Shown in pieces: positions 1-12,100 of a stretch of DNA of 64,000 nucleotides. The notes below the pieces were generated by a model, which saw only the letters and a program-made list of their open reading frames with translations, was not told the origin of the DNA and searched no databases. The DNA is from Rotaria sordida (taxonomy: Eukaryota; Rotifera; Eurotatoria; Philodinida; Philodinidae): contig CAJNOL010001071.1 in the NCBI GenBank assembly GCA_905250125.1, forward strand, positions 1 to 64,000, in the 5' to 3' direction. Both the position numbers and the translations under genes were made by a program. Every line of letters begins with the position of its first letter. Position 1 is the first letter of the stretch.

Positions 1-629
1 ACCAAGATATGTCATGATACTGTGGCATTTCTCATGTAAAATATGTTCTATCAAGAATGTCTTGTCACAAGCGTCAAAAATTAATGAAAACGACGTGCCG
101 ATTAATAGAGATAACGAGAACTGTAAACAATATTTTTGCATCATGAGCGAGCTCAATAGAATGAATGATATGTAGCCTTTCACTTGGCATTTGTATCGTT
201 TCAGCATACTTCCGACAAAAGTGAAAAATATACAAGTCGTTCCTTCATTCACCTTCTATGTGGAAAAAAAGGCTTATATAAAAATCATTAAAAAATCGAT
301 TATAATTAAAAAAAAAAATCAGAAGTATAGAAATTTCCTCGATTATTTTGATTCTTTTTGATTAAAACTTATTAAAAATTGTGTAAAAAATATCATTTGT
401 AATCAATTTCGTGTGATCATAAGGATTAGGAGTTTAATTCAATTTTGTTTATTTTACATTGATTATAAGCAATTTCTCAATGGTTATTAAATCGATGTCA
501 ATGGAAAATAATCAATTTTATGCATCATTCGTGTCACATGGACTATACAAATCATAGAAGAAAGAAGTAGGAAGTGAAGGTAAAATATAAATAACCTTGA
601 ATATTGATACGAAATTAATGAGAAACTAA
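1..629. other. Intergenic, AT-rich leader of the first gene
   Basis: AT-rich DNA with poly-A and poly-T runs and no coding exon that I can support. The last ~100 bases probably hold the promoter and 5' UTR of the membrane-protein gene that follows: a good splice donor (gtgagt) begins at about 630 and a pyrimidine-rich acceptor (ctttag) ends at about 730, giving a ~100-nt intron in the untranslated leader. No other element recognised. Confidence 0.5.
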
Positions 630-768
630 GGTGAGTCAATGCATATCAATTGGGAGGCTTATTTTTAGGTTGGAAAAATCCCTTTCTTTTATAAACAGTA
701 GAATAAAATATAATGACATTACATCTTTAGTGAACATTTCAAAAAACGTGAGAACCAAAGCATCTATT

Positions 769-1611
769 ATGTGTCCCGCAATCAGAAGACAAGATCATTT
801 TTTCTTGTGGGCAATGATTTTGCTTCCAGTTTTATCGTTAATTGCATATGTTGTTGATTCATTTTATTATTACCATGTGTTACATGAATCTGAGTACTCA
901 ATCTATGAAGGTCTTCTCTCGACAATTCTTATAGTCTTTTGTTATCTACAATATTGTGCTCCGATTAAGTCACACTATTTGTTGATCTTCTATCATCTGT
1001 TCTTATGGGCACTTGTTGAAACTGGTAATATCGGCTATCTTCTCTCATATATTTACCAGAAAAAAAAGTTCTCAATCGTTATATTTTCTGGATGGATAGT
1101 TCTCGACATTGTCTTCACCGCGGCACTTATTTACTGTCGTGTATATCAGAAACTTGATCATCATATTGAAGTAAAAAATAGACATATTTTTCATTTCATT
1201 TCTCGATTGGAAATTATTCTTGCTATATTCATTCCTATCTATATTAATCAAAAATTTACAACAATAACTCGAGACAATATCGCTTTTTTCCTCTTATTCG
1301 ACTTTTTTTCAGAGACATACGAGCGTTTTCGTAGTCGCTGGATCAAATCGTTTCTGTATTTGTTTGTAGTTGCTGTGACTATATCTGTAACATGTGAATG
1401 GCTCTATTTTCGTTCCGAACAGCACATATTCGAGTATATTACCGATGTTTCCGAACTTACAGCTGCATGTCTTTGTGATACTTTAATTATCATGCAGTTT
1501 TATAAATGCCACTTCAACATGCATGCTGAACTCGATAACGTCAGTGAAGCATCTATCTTCGCCATGACTGCAAGACAGCAACCGCATGTAAACAGTTTGA
1601 CAAATGGTTAA
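769..1611 (+). CDS. Orphan multi-pass membrane protein (280 aa)
   Basis: One exon encodes a very hydrophobic protein with about seven candidate membrane segments: roughly residues 9-31, 41-60, 68-92, 100-124, 142-160, 195-215 and 225-245, counted from the chosen Met. Connecting loops are short and rich in Lys, Arg and His. The reading frame is open further up to an ATG at 631, but I prefer the ATG at 769 because a donor at ~630 and an acceptor at ~730 suggest that the earlier part is a 5' UTR intron; residues upstream of 769 are not hydrophobic. The hydrophilic C-terminus of about 30 residues includes Ser/Thr. I do not recognise the family. The segment count recalls a seven-pass receptor, but I see no DRY or NPxxY motif, so no function is assigned. 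Confidence 0.7.
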   Translation: MCPAIRRQDHFFLWAMILLPVLSLIAYVVDSFYYYHVLHESEYSIYEGLLSTILIVFCYLQYCAPIKSHYLLIFYHLFLWALVETGNIGYLLSYIYQKKKFSIVIFSGWIVLDIVFTAALIYCRVYQKLDHHIEVKNRHIFHFISRLEIILAIFIPIYINQKFTTITRDNIAFFLLFDFFSETYERFRSRWIKSFLYLFVVAVTISVTCEWLYFRSEQHIFEYITDVSELTAACLCDTLIIMQFYKCHFNMHAELDNVSEASIFAMTARQQPHVNSLTNG

Positions 1612-3750
1612 GGATTTATTCTTCCTTGTGAAATATATATGTGCGTGTTCATTTTCTTTCTCTTTCTGTTATGTGCCTGTTTCTTCTTCAGGTGTCTTCT
1701 TGATCATTGAAAATTGTTCGCTCGTTTTCTTTCATTTAATACTCTACATTGGTTTCTATTCTCTCACGGTCAATGAACATTGATATTGACCTTGGTCTTT
1801 TTTTTATTTTTATTGCGTAGAAACTTTTCTATTGCATAGTTTATAATACGTGATATTGTTATCATTATATATTCCTTCTTCTATCCAAAAAGGACGGTTA
1901 TTATTCGCATTCTCTTCTTCTTGATTAGTTCATTCTTTTGTTCTTTCAGTCTTCATTATTGAAATAATATTGAACTCACGTTCAACAAAATACAAAGTTT
2001 ACACAAATGATGTTGATCTCGTTCAACTTCTTTGATTATTAATACATAGTAAACATGAAGTCAATATCTTACAAGTAATAACTTAAAAAACGTGAAGATT
2101 GATCGATTTTTCTTCTTTAATGACAAGACTCACTTAATACTGGTTCATTGTTCAGTTTGAATAAAGCTATTGAAATGAGTGAAATATATGTTGTATCAAG
2201 AGGATACCGATTCTAACAAACTTGTTGCGTTTTCGTATTCGATACTAATGTTTGTTTAAAAAAATTGTATACTCGATAGAATCAAAGAATAACTAACAGC
2301 TATGATAAAGCATACACACAAGATATTTTAGCCTTGGAATGTGGGTCTTCTAATCACCCGCACTCAGATACCCTTCCACACTCATATCCACACCTACATC
2401 CTCAATTGGTTCGCATCTGGCATAATTCGGCATTCTGATTGAACCTAATCTGCAGGAAAGAGCATCTATTTAGGATTAAGGAAGACATCAATAGTATTTC
2501 ATGGAACAACTCAATAACTTATAAATAAAAAAAAAGAATTGCGCTAGAAAACAAAATATGGACTGAATTATGTGATTTTTTTTCGAGAAATAAAAGTTAC
2601 AATAAAAAACGCGTTTTTTGAAGGTGCAAATAAAGGTAACATTTATTTTGTGCTACAGGGTTCTTTTTATGAAACCTTTGAACATACTAATAAGATAGAG
2701 CTTTTGAAGTTCTAAAAAACGGATAGCGTAGTTTGTCCGATAGTCCGAGATGAGAACATATAGATACAAGAAAGCTGTAGTGTTCTCTTGAAAGTTTTTG
2801 GTGTGTCATATTCGTAGTATTACTACAATATTATTTTTTGGTTCTATCTCTATGGCACTTGTTCATCTATGGTTTTGTAGAGAATGGAACGCTGAATCTT
2901 TCCTAAAAAAAGCTCAGTCTGATACTGAAAAATAAAAGAAATACTGAGAGCATCGTTTATTCTGGCTCACCTGTGACATTGAACACGATTATTAAATATT
3001 TTTTTCTGAAACTATGTGATATGCACGATTTTATTCAACGAAAACGAATCGCTCATCAGCTTTCATAAAAGAAAAATGTATCGACAATTAGTTCCTGTTG
3101 AACAACAAACACATTCCCCTAGTACAAAATAGTTGCAGTCATTTTTTTCAATATTTTTCTATTATAATTACATATTTTTACATAAATAACTTCATACTGT
3201 GATAGCATTCGAATTTCCTTTATATTTATGTTTTGATTTGTATTTATTTGCCGGAAAAATATTACGAGCACAGTAAAAGCACATTTATTCTCAGATTTTC
3301 ACGCACTACATTTTTCAACAAGAGTATTGCCTGACATTTGATTTCAAAGATTGTCATAATTCTCTCAAAACAAAATGTGACTCTCCCTTGCAGATTAACT
3401 TCTTCGTATGAAGTTGAATAGAGATGGCATCAAGTAGAATCTGTCGTTTCAAACCAATGATCTCGTTGTGATAGTTATGTATCAGTTTCTGTGCCGTGCG
3501 ACAGCATTAAGGTAATCTTTCGATCCTCGCAAACATGCATCATACACTGAATATTTTATTATTCTTTTCTTTTTTTACCCTTCAGTTCGAACATATTTGT
3601 TCTGTATGATTGAAATTTCGCTCTTGTTAACTGAAATTAGCTTGTCATATTTATACGATTTGAATGTTCAGAATTTATACTATCCATTAGAAAAATATGG
3701 GCTGTCTAATGATCACGTTTTTACTTTTATTACGGCACAACTAGGAACTT
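1612..3750. other. Intergenic, no gene recognised
   Basis: AT-rich DNA between two convergent genes. Short open frames such as 3597-3803 show no family resemblance and overlap the end of the astacin gene. A patch at about 2330-2400 is rich in CCACAC and CACTCA words, like the larger CA-rich tract at 5.5 kb. Nothing else recognised. Confidence 0.5.
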
Positions 3751-4981
3751 CTAGGCTTCACAACCATAGAATGAGCGAATTTCAGATATATCAGTTGGGC
3801 TAAGCTTTTGTCTTTGACCGATTCTCACACCAGGCACATTAGCCACGATGGTTGGCTGTCCATTGCTACTAAACGAGTGTGATCCGTAGTGCATAATACT
3901 GTCATAATCATAGGTCGAATTTTGATTCAACACTGAACCGCCCCATAGATATTTGTTGAAGTTATGTCCCTGTCAATATCAGATATTCATAATTATGTAT
4001 ATACTGCAGCAAACTCCTTACTTTGCCTTTCGCAACGTTTCCATGATTGATAGTGATATATAAGTCACGGTCAGGACGTGATTGTTCGTGGTAGAAGCCT
4101 AAAAACCCGTATTAAATGATTTTAATGTGATATATTTCAGAAAACCACAGTCATTGAAATTTACGAACATGAAATCTCTTACTCATGTTATTTTCCGACT
4201 TTATAAATATGAATTTTTCTAATCATTTAGCAGTATTTTAAGATCTATTTTTCGACATTGAGTTCAAATATAGACTTCTCACTCTGTTTCAAGATTTTTC
4301 AAAAAACCCTCACCGAGCACATGTGTTAGTTCGTGTTGAATAATTCCAGGCGTGAAACAACCATTTTTCTCCAGGTTTAACGTCTTCTTGAAAAGCGTAT
4401 AACCAACCTAAATAAATGATGTCACTTCATAGCTTGAAAATATTACAATCTTCACTTTCTCACCGTTGCACTGCAACCTGTTCCGTATTGTATTTTGAGA
4501 TACTGGAACTCATTAGACATTTTAGGCCGAAAAGTAACGCATGGAGTGATTGTTGATTCACCTGGCTTGGTGAAGCCCGTAACAAGCGTCACTGTGTTCA
4601 TTGCTGCTTCAATCATGTCACGATCTTTTTGATCTGTAAAATTACACTTTGTTTACTATGTGTCTTACTTTTATTATTACATTTACCTGTGATCAGCGAA
4701 ATGTCGTAAGGAATTGTATTTTTAGGCCATTGACGAGGTCCAGCAATAGCCACGCCTCTTCCGGTTGGTTCTTCTGATGGGTTGAGAACTTCGGGAGGCA
4801 AAATCATGTCACCCTCGAATCCACCACCTAAATGTGGATCAGTTTGTATGTTAATTCAGCAATCATGATAATACTCACCGAACAATTCATAATCAATTTC
4901 AGTTTGGGAAACATCTGAGATAGGAGTACTGAGGGTGAATCCCACAAGCAGATATGACAAGACTAAGACGTGAGCAAACAT
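3751..4981 (-). CDS. Astacin-family secreted zinc metalloprotease, 6 exons
   Basis: A secreted M12A endopeptidase of 267 residues. Exons on the minus strand are 4981-4879, 4827-4687, 4633-4464, 4407-4314, 4098-4022 and 3969-3751; all five introns are 45-220 nt with GT-AG ends, and the phases add up to an open frame of 268 codons. The first exon gives a signal peptide (hydrophobic stretch at about residues 4-18), then a short propeptide. The catalytic signature HELTHVLGFYHE is at residues 163-174, with the three zinc-ligand histidines, catalytic Glu and the astacin GFxHE extension all present. The Met-turn SIMHY is at about 219-223, with the Tyr that acts as the fifth ligand in astacins. The protein ends soon after the conserved C-terminal Cys (FYGCEA), so no EGF, CUB or ShK domain follows. 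Substrate unknown; digestion or matrix turnover are the usual family roles. Confidence 0.93.
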
Positions 4982-5466
4982 GTTTCAAATTGTGATACAC
5001 AATACCGATGATCGAGTCTGCTATTCATTTTATACTAACACAGTAACGCTCTCTTATCAATAAAAAAAAAAGAAACTATAATCTTGATGTGTGGATTTTG
5101 ATGAGAAAGCTTGCACCTGTCCAATAACGCCCTGTTTTATTACTTTTTGCGGACATTTTGTGATTACCCATATTATTTTGTGCTATCAACATGTTTTGCG
5201 TATGTTGGATTTCAAAAAATCAACTCGTGGGTGTGCCTGACGCTTTTAAGTTTAGGTCAATACGTTGCATCTATTGAGTTAGAAACGAAATATCTATTCA
5301 AATTAGCTTTTTCTTGTGAGGAACCAAGTGCTATAACGTAGCACGATCTTCTTTTAGTAAATCATACAATCTTTTTTTCTTATCCGTCTTATTGTTTACT
5401 GTTTATCTTATGAACTGCTTATTGTGTTATACAACGAATTAGGGAGAGTTATCACGCCTTTATTCG

Positions 5467-5725
5467 TTAAAATGGTGGACGTGAGTGTGGGCACAGGTGT
5501 GCAAATGTAGGTATGGCGTGGGTATGGATGTTGATGGGTGTAATTCTTCTCACCACGCACACATGCCCACGCCGATCCCCATACTCATGCACCGCACAAC
5601 CATGCCTACCTAATACCGCACATTCACATCCATATCCGTACCTACACGCTACACCCAGATCCACACCCACACCCACACACCCACTCACATTCACGCTCAC
5701 ACACACCGACACTTCTATATGAGTG
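5467..5725. repeat. CA/CCCACA-rich degenerate simple-sequence tract
   Basis: About 250 bases unusually rich in C and A on the plus strand. Near 5650-5680 are several adjacent CACACC units, equivalent to GGTGTG on the other strand. The stretch creates long open frames on both strands (Cys/Val/Gly-rich on minus, His/Thr/Pro-rich on plus), which is typical of a simple repeat and not of a gene. Smaller relatives are at about 2335-2400, 13500-13590 and 51445-51475. Confidence 0.75.
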
Positions 5726-6966
5726 AACAAAACTCTAACCTATCAGGACAAATTACAGAAAATATATTGTATTTTCTTGTTTTAGAAAAAATAATTTTTT
5801 CGTACCTCATGAGTCACAAGAGCTTTATTTGAATATTAACGTTCAAATAATTTCAATGATAGTTCAGTAGATTGAATTATGGAAATATAAAAATCATCAA
5901 AGTTCAGTAGTCATTCTTGTCATGTTTAACAGTAACAAATGTTGTTTTCTCAAGCTTTTTATAAAAACATAGATTCGTATCAATCAACTTTTTTTCTACA
6001 ACGAAATGTATGTCTAAAGAAGGATGCATGTTATTTCGTTTTAAAATCTGCTTGCATTATATACACATATGTAATAAGGCTATTTCAATCGCGTATAACG
6101 CTTCAGACAATCAAGAAACTGTAAGAGAATAGTAAAAAAAAATGTTGTTCTAACAATCATTAACAAATTTACGATATAAATGAGTTAGGTAGAGAAAGCA
6201 TTAAAAAAACAGAAATCAGAGACGTGTTCTGATCACACAGAAAATAAATTACAGAACATTCTTATTTTATGACTTGATTGCTTGTTTTTTTCTTTCTACT
6301 GTCGACACTTTCACAACACATTGACACATGTTCTGTTTGTGAAATATTGATGCTGTGTTGCCGTTGTAAATGAGAATAAAAGTGCTTTGCTGCCTATATG
6401 TAAATATCTCGTATTTTTTTCTTGTAAATGATGAGTTTGTGATATTTATACAAATTCTTAATAATGCATGTTAATTTAGCTATAAATATACATATTTCGT
6501 TCATGTGAATACTTCGACAAGTATTATAGAATGTTGCAATGATTAACAGAAAATAAAAGTCTTCGTAAATGATAATTATAAATTCTTAAATAAAAAAAAA
6601 TGAGAACATGTTGCTTTTTAGTTAAATGAGAGAAAAATTGGCAACACGATTATCCAAAACATATAAGGTCTCATTAAGTAATGTTGGAATTAGCTAGACT
6701 AAATGGAAATACTTTGTCAAGAATGATTTAAGTAGTTCCGAACAACATGATCTGCTGGCTAATGTATCGAATATGTTCATCCTTTAGTGGTTATATCTAA
6801 ATACACTGTATGAGAAGATTTTTTTAATAACTAAGTTGTTGATTGAGATTTACATATTTTCAGGAACAGCCAGATCTTACTAATATTTGTACAAAATATT
6901 GTACTGACTATAGGGTGGACAAAAATGTAGAGCAGTTGTATTTTTAAGTTTTCTTCTTGATCATAG

Positions 6967-7405
6967 TAGTTAGTAAGAATCTGAAAAAGCATTTATGTAA
7001 CTGAAAAGATCTGCTATTAGGATTGGTAGGCATAAGGGCTTCAACAAAATGGTTTCGATGAAAATCTCTAGAAAACCAATATCATCAAAATCGGCTTTCT
7101 GGCTTCCATTCGAAGCTTTTAGGAAGAGATTTTATAGAGCAAATGATTCTGAGCAAGATAAGGAAGTGTCTCCGACTTCTTCATAACCTTCTTTTATCAA
7201 ACTGCATTCAATTAGAACTTTTTGCTCTAGCAAATAAAATCTTTTCACAAAAGCTTTGAATAGAAACTAGAAAGCTGGTTTTTGAAGGTATTAGCTTTCC
7301 ACAGATCTTCATCGAAGCAGTCTTACTGAAGTTCTCGGATCTACTGCTCCTGGCAGAGAATTCTTCCGGCTATGCAAATGTTTTTTTTTAGATTCTTACT
7401 AACTA
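6967..7405. mobile_element. Foldback MITE, TA-flanked, ~435 bp
   Basis: A nonautonomous inverted-repeat element. The left end reads GTTAGTAAGAATCT from 6969 and the right end is its exact reverse complement, AGATTCTTACTAAC, ending at 7403; TA dinucleotides abut both ends. Inside, the arms continue imperfectly for about 130-200 bases: the stretch around 7040-7150 matches the reverse complement of about 7215-7340, including a shared TTCGATGAA word and an AAGCTTTT word. No transposase is encoded. The TA flank suggests mobilisation by a Tc1/mariner-type enzyme, which is inference. Confidence 0.75.
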
Positions 7406-7876
7406 TTTCGTAGAGATGACGCTAGTGAATAATACCAACAAAATAGAGAAAATAAAAATGGTTAATACGAAAATATGATATAATGATGTTGTAAGGTATA
7501 TCTGATTTTTTAATTGAAATATTTTTCCAATTAACTTGGTTGGAATACGTTGTAATCGAATTCAACAGATGATTCGTTATAGATGTCATACGATGAATCA
7601 TCCATTCTAACTAGTAGATCAAACATTTACACACATCACAAAAAATATACTCGTCAATATATTAGAAATCTGAAAAGTAATTCTATATTAATTATTTCAT
7701 AGATTTTTCATTGAATTCACTTTAATCTAAAAATAAACTTATCCTAAATATAATTCGAATATGTTAGTTCAACAATTATTTTCATGTAAACATATTTGAA
7801 ATCAAGGAAAAAATTATTATTGTTATTAATACTTTAACGAAGATTTTTTTATTTGTAAGATCAGCGATATAGAAAA

Positions 7877-9152
7877 ATGATCGTTAGAAATTTTGTTGGA
7901 TCATTAAAATCTCTAATATCTTTTTTTACTGGTAGACAACATCTCGTATCTTATAAACTATTATCAACATCAAAAGAATGGCGAGTAGTGTAAGTTTTGA
8001 CGAGTGAGTAATACATAAACAAAGCATTCTTTTTTCTTCTATTCATATTTTTAACTACAGAATAACTGAACACATATCACCAGCAAGTCTCAAGCGAGAA
8101 TTTGATGGTAATTATGTATCAGCTCATGCAACACTTCACGTTCTTCAATGGAATACTCTTGCTCAAGGTATATTCGTATAAATTTTTTCATCATAAATAT
8201 TTTCTTTTCAGGTTTATCCAATCCTGAGAATAATTTTGTACGTGTTAAAAACGAAACAATAGCATTTGATACTCGTAAATGGCGCATACTTGAACAAATT
8301 CTTATTCGTAAACCTGATCTATGTGCACTTGAAGAAGTTGACACCTATGATTGTTTTCTTCAATATCATTTACCAAAATATGGGTATTATAAAATACAAT
8401 GTATTTTTCTATAGAAAATGATATTATATCTATTTTCTTAGATATACTTGTTTCTTTACTCCCAAACCAAAATCTCCATGTTTTGCATTTCAACATGATT
8501 CTGCCAATTTCAAAGGACCTGATGGCATTCTTCTGTGTTTTAAAACAGATTTATTCGATGAAATTCAACGATATCACTATCAAAAAGCCGAATGTGATAC
8601 TGATCAGAAACCTGCAGTAATATAATTTATTAGAAAATTTATTAATTCAATAAATTATATATTACATAGTTTTTTTCAATATTTGAATTAAAACACAAAC
8701 CATCATCAGCCAATATTATTTTTGTTGGTACACATTTAAAAGCAAAGAAACAATTTGCAAATATACGATCAGATCAAGCACAAACTATTATTCAATATTT
8801 AACTGAACATTATTCAACACGCGCACATATCATTATTTCTGGTGATTTTAATGGTGAAGCTGATGAACCTTTCTATGATATCATACGTAAGGCTGGTTTT
8901 TCGAGTGCATATCGAACAGTATTAAATGATAAAGAACCATTGTTTACAACATGGAAATTTCGAGAAAATGAAGGAATCGAACAAGAGCAGTGTCGAACTA
9001 TTGATTATATTTTTTATAAATCAGAAGGTTTGGTACCTATTGCTATTTTAAAACTACCAAGTAAAGAAGATATTGGTTCCAATGGACTTCCATCAAATGA
9101 ATATCCATCAGATCATTTAGCACTTGAAGCGATTTTTAATATAAATCTTTGA
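7877..9152 (+). CDS. NOCT: Nocturnin-like EEP-family phosphatase, 5 exons
   Basis: Exons 7877-7989, 8061-8167, 8212-8383, 8442-8616 and 8670-9152 join in phase to 349 residues. The protein belongs to the exonuclease-endonuclease-phosphatase (CCR4-type) fold and looks most like nocturnin: VLQWNTLAQ (Asn69), ALEEVD with the metal-binding Glu115, FFTPKPKSPC, GPDG, a THLKAK block at 210-215, the catalytic GDFN at 247-250, TTWK, a DYIFY block and the terminal YPSDHL with catalytic His338. Vertebrate nocturnin removes the 2'-phosphate from NADP(H); earlier work called it a deadenylase. The first ~38 residues are rich in Arg, Lys, Ser and hydrophobics and lack acidic residues until a Glu at position 34, like a mitochondrial presequence, as in vertebrate nocturnin. 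An in-frame ATG opens the first exon. Related Angel/CCR4 proteins are the main alternative. Confidence 0.88.
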
Positions 9153-12100
9153 AAGACATTTTTTTTCAATATATGTATTTTAATTTATACATGATTCTAA
9201 TAAGAAAATGATTTGGTAACAATATTCTTTTTCGTTGCAAATTAAGCCATAGAATGATTGAGGCGAGCTGTATAGGTAAGGTTAAATGAGTGTTCTTACC
9301 TTCATTTTTCTATTTATATGTTACGAAGATTTCTTTTTTTAATTGAGAAATCGTCCACTTGAGTTTTAGCAATCCGAACAGAAAGATTGATAGAATATAG
9401 GTTTTGCTTCATTGAGATTTTCAAAATATTTTACAATAGATTGGCTTCCGTTCTGCCTGTCTGGAGATGAAGACAATTATTTAATAAGATTCGAAGTTTA
9501 TGTCTCATATTGTAAGCTAACATTATAACATAATTTTCAATAGATCTTAATATTACAAATCGAATAGAATCTAGGAGTTGAATATTTGATTTAGTTTCAC
9601 GAAATTATGAGATATTTTGTGTCGCCAAAACATGGTAGGTCCATTCTTCTTCTTTTGAAATCAGGACGATTTGAAAGGTCTGTTACTGTTAAGATACTCA
9701 AAATTTATCAGCTTCTCATGGAAATCTTAAATTTTTGATTCAGTACTTTTAGTCATGGTTTACACATGTGTTGTTCACCTTCTTTTCGAGTCTTTTGGAA
9801 ATTTTATTGATTGTATGTACGCTTTTAGTTCTGAAGGCAAAACTTTCATGTTTATCGTTCTCGTATTGATTGCCTTAGAGAATAGTGAATAGTTTCTGTA
9901 CTATTTGTTTCACATCTTTTATCTTTGGTATTTTAAGGTTTTTGCACTTTATAAAAACATTTTTGTTCTTTTTATGCAATGAAAAATTAAGTTATATTTT
10001 TTCAGAATAAGGAACCGCTAACTTTTTCTCTTCAGAAAAATAATCTTTTTGGCGAAAAAACAATCATAAATCTAGAAAACTTAGGTAGAACTTTTTCATT
10101 TCTGTACGAATAATAGAATAGATTTCGAACTATCGAATGATATAAACGAAGTTGATGTACCATTCATTCTTTGTTTCAAAATTTCTTTTGATCAATAGAA
10201 GTTATATTTGTAAAATTAATTTTTTGTAGTCGCATATATTCTTGTTTACTGTTTTGGCTCCTATCAAAGAATGCACTAATACTATTGTCTAGCTGACAAA
10301 ATTGGATTTTATTTATAAATCAACAATGCGATATGTTGTTGCAACAATCCTTATATTTCATTACAACTCTGAGAAGAATGGTATTTCATAATCGACAAAT
10401 ATAATCTCAGGATACGTTTCATCAATACCGTATGCGATCAGAGTTGGCTATCATATCAAGAAAATATGGCATCACATTGTTCAAGTAAGCTGAACATTAT
10501 CTGGGATCGAAGTCGATTTAAAACAAGTAGATGCGTATGTCGTGATATCTGTTCAGTAAAATACACATTTGAATCGCGATTTTTTTATCAATATTGGTCT
10601 AGCTTAAAAACGCGATAATACAATAATCGTTGTCGAACTCGATGCAATTATGGTAACATTTTCTCATATTGAAGATGATTGCTGCCACCTAACATTGAAA
10701 TTTAGTCCAACTAACGAATTTATCTTTAATATTGACTACAATGAATCTATGACTAATGAAAACAAAATCCGTCTTGCTCATAACCTATGTTGGTCTTTCT
10801 GAAAAGACTTCTAATCAATCATTTCTTTAATATTGTTCGGTTTGGATCCCTCTATGAAAACGTTTTTGAATGAGACTACTGCTATCTACAAATGTGACGC
10901 TACTAGTTGAGTGTATTGTATACATAATGTTTAGCAGTGGACGATTGGACCAATCGATGGGATAATTGTTTTCGTTTAAGGAGAAATGGTTCACCTACAA
11001 AAAGTCATACGTATCAAGGAAAAATGAAAAAAAAGAATATAAACATATATTTATCACGTTTAATTTACCATAAAGAAATACTTCAGTGAGGAGAAACAGA
11101 ACGAAAGAATACAAGCATATATCTATCAATCTCTACTCCACGACCCATTTTTCATTTTGTCACTTCTACTTATTAACGTTAAGATGGATGAAGGATTTCT
11201 GTTAGAAATATTCACATTTCTGTTGGAGAAAATCCATTTCTACTAGAATTTCTCCTTACAGTGGAAAATAATTTAATTTCTTTCTGCTGACATTGTAAGG
11301 ATAATCTAATTGATTTCTCCTTGTGAAAAAAGATATGGTTGATACGTTTCTAATCGAAAACATTTAGTTGTGGATTGTATTTCGCTATGAAAAACACTTC
11401 TGCTTGACTTTGTATGGGGTGAAGGATTTCTGCTATAAACGGAATAATTTCTCGATTTTTGGGGATATCGTCCAACCCTCTCCACTTGATGTTTATGGCT
11501 TTGTCTAAGTTGAATATCTTCTGGGTATAATTAAAAACCAAAAAAGAACAAACTAGTTTTTGGATGTATTTTAGTTTTAATGATTTTTTAATAATTTCTT
11601 GTGATGTTTACTAGTAGAAATTAGTTTATATCTGAGTGTGGCTAAAAAATGATAGAAATCATTAGAAGTCCTTAGAACTCACAGAAAATCACGAGAAGGT
11701 ATAACAAATCAGGAGTAACTATTAGGAATATTGAAAATTATACAAAATAAAGAGATCAATAAAAATCATTAGAAATCTGTAGAAATCAGGACTTCGTTTT
11801 TAACCCTATTACAACTAAATTTTCAGTGATTTAGAGTACTAGAAATCAGTTTTTTCTTTCTTGAAAAAAAATATCCTACTAACGCAGAAACAAAAAAAAC
11901 TGCATACTTAAAGAATGTTCCAGAAGTTCTGAAACGATTTTGAAATTGATCGTTCTTACATTCAAAAAAAGCAAACTCTTCGCAACTTTGGTAGATTATT
12001 ACGCTTACTTAATACTAAATAACTCTAAAGTTTGATGTCGAAAACTTTCACTAGGAATATTATTTTCGCATTTTGTTCCTAGGAACGAGGAACACGAGAC

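Larger units (their letters stand above)
4982..7876. other. Intergenic with CA-rich tract and a MITE
   Basis: Between the divergently transcribed astacin and nocturnin-like genes. It contains the CA/CCCACA-rich tract and the foldback element described separately. Open frames at 5111-5341 and 5939-6124 look like chance frames in AT-rich DNA. Confidence 0.5.

Noticed and set aside
5467..5730. Overlapping long open frames on both strands in the CA-rich tract
   Set aside because: Simple-sequence DNA lacks stops by composition; the Cys/Val/Gly and His/Thr/Pro peptides are repeat artefacts.
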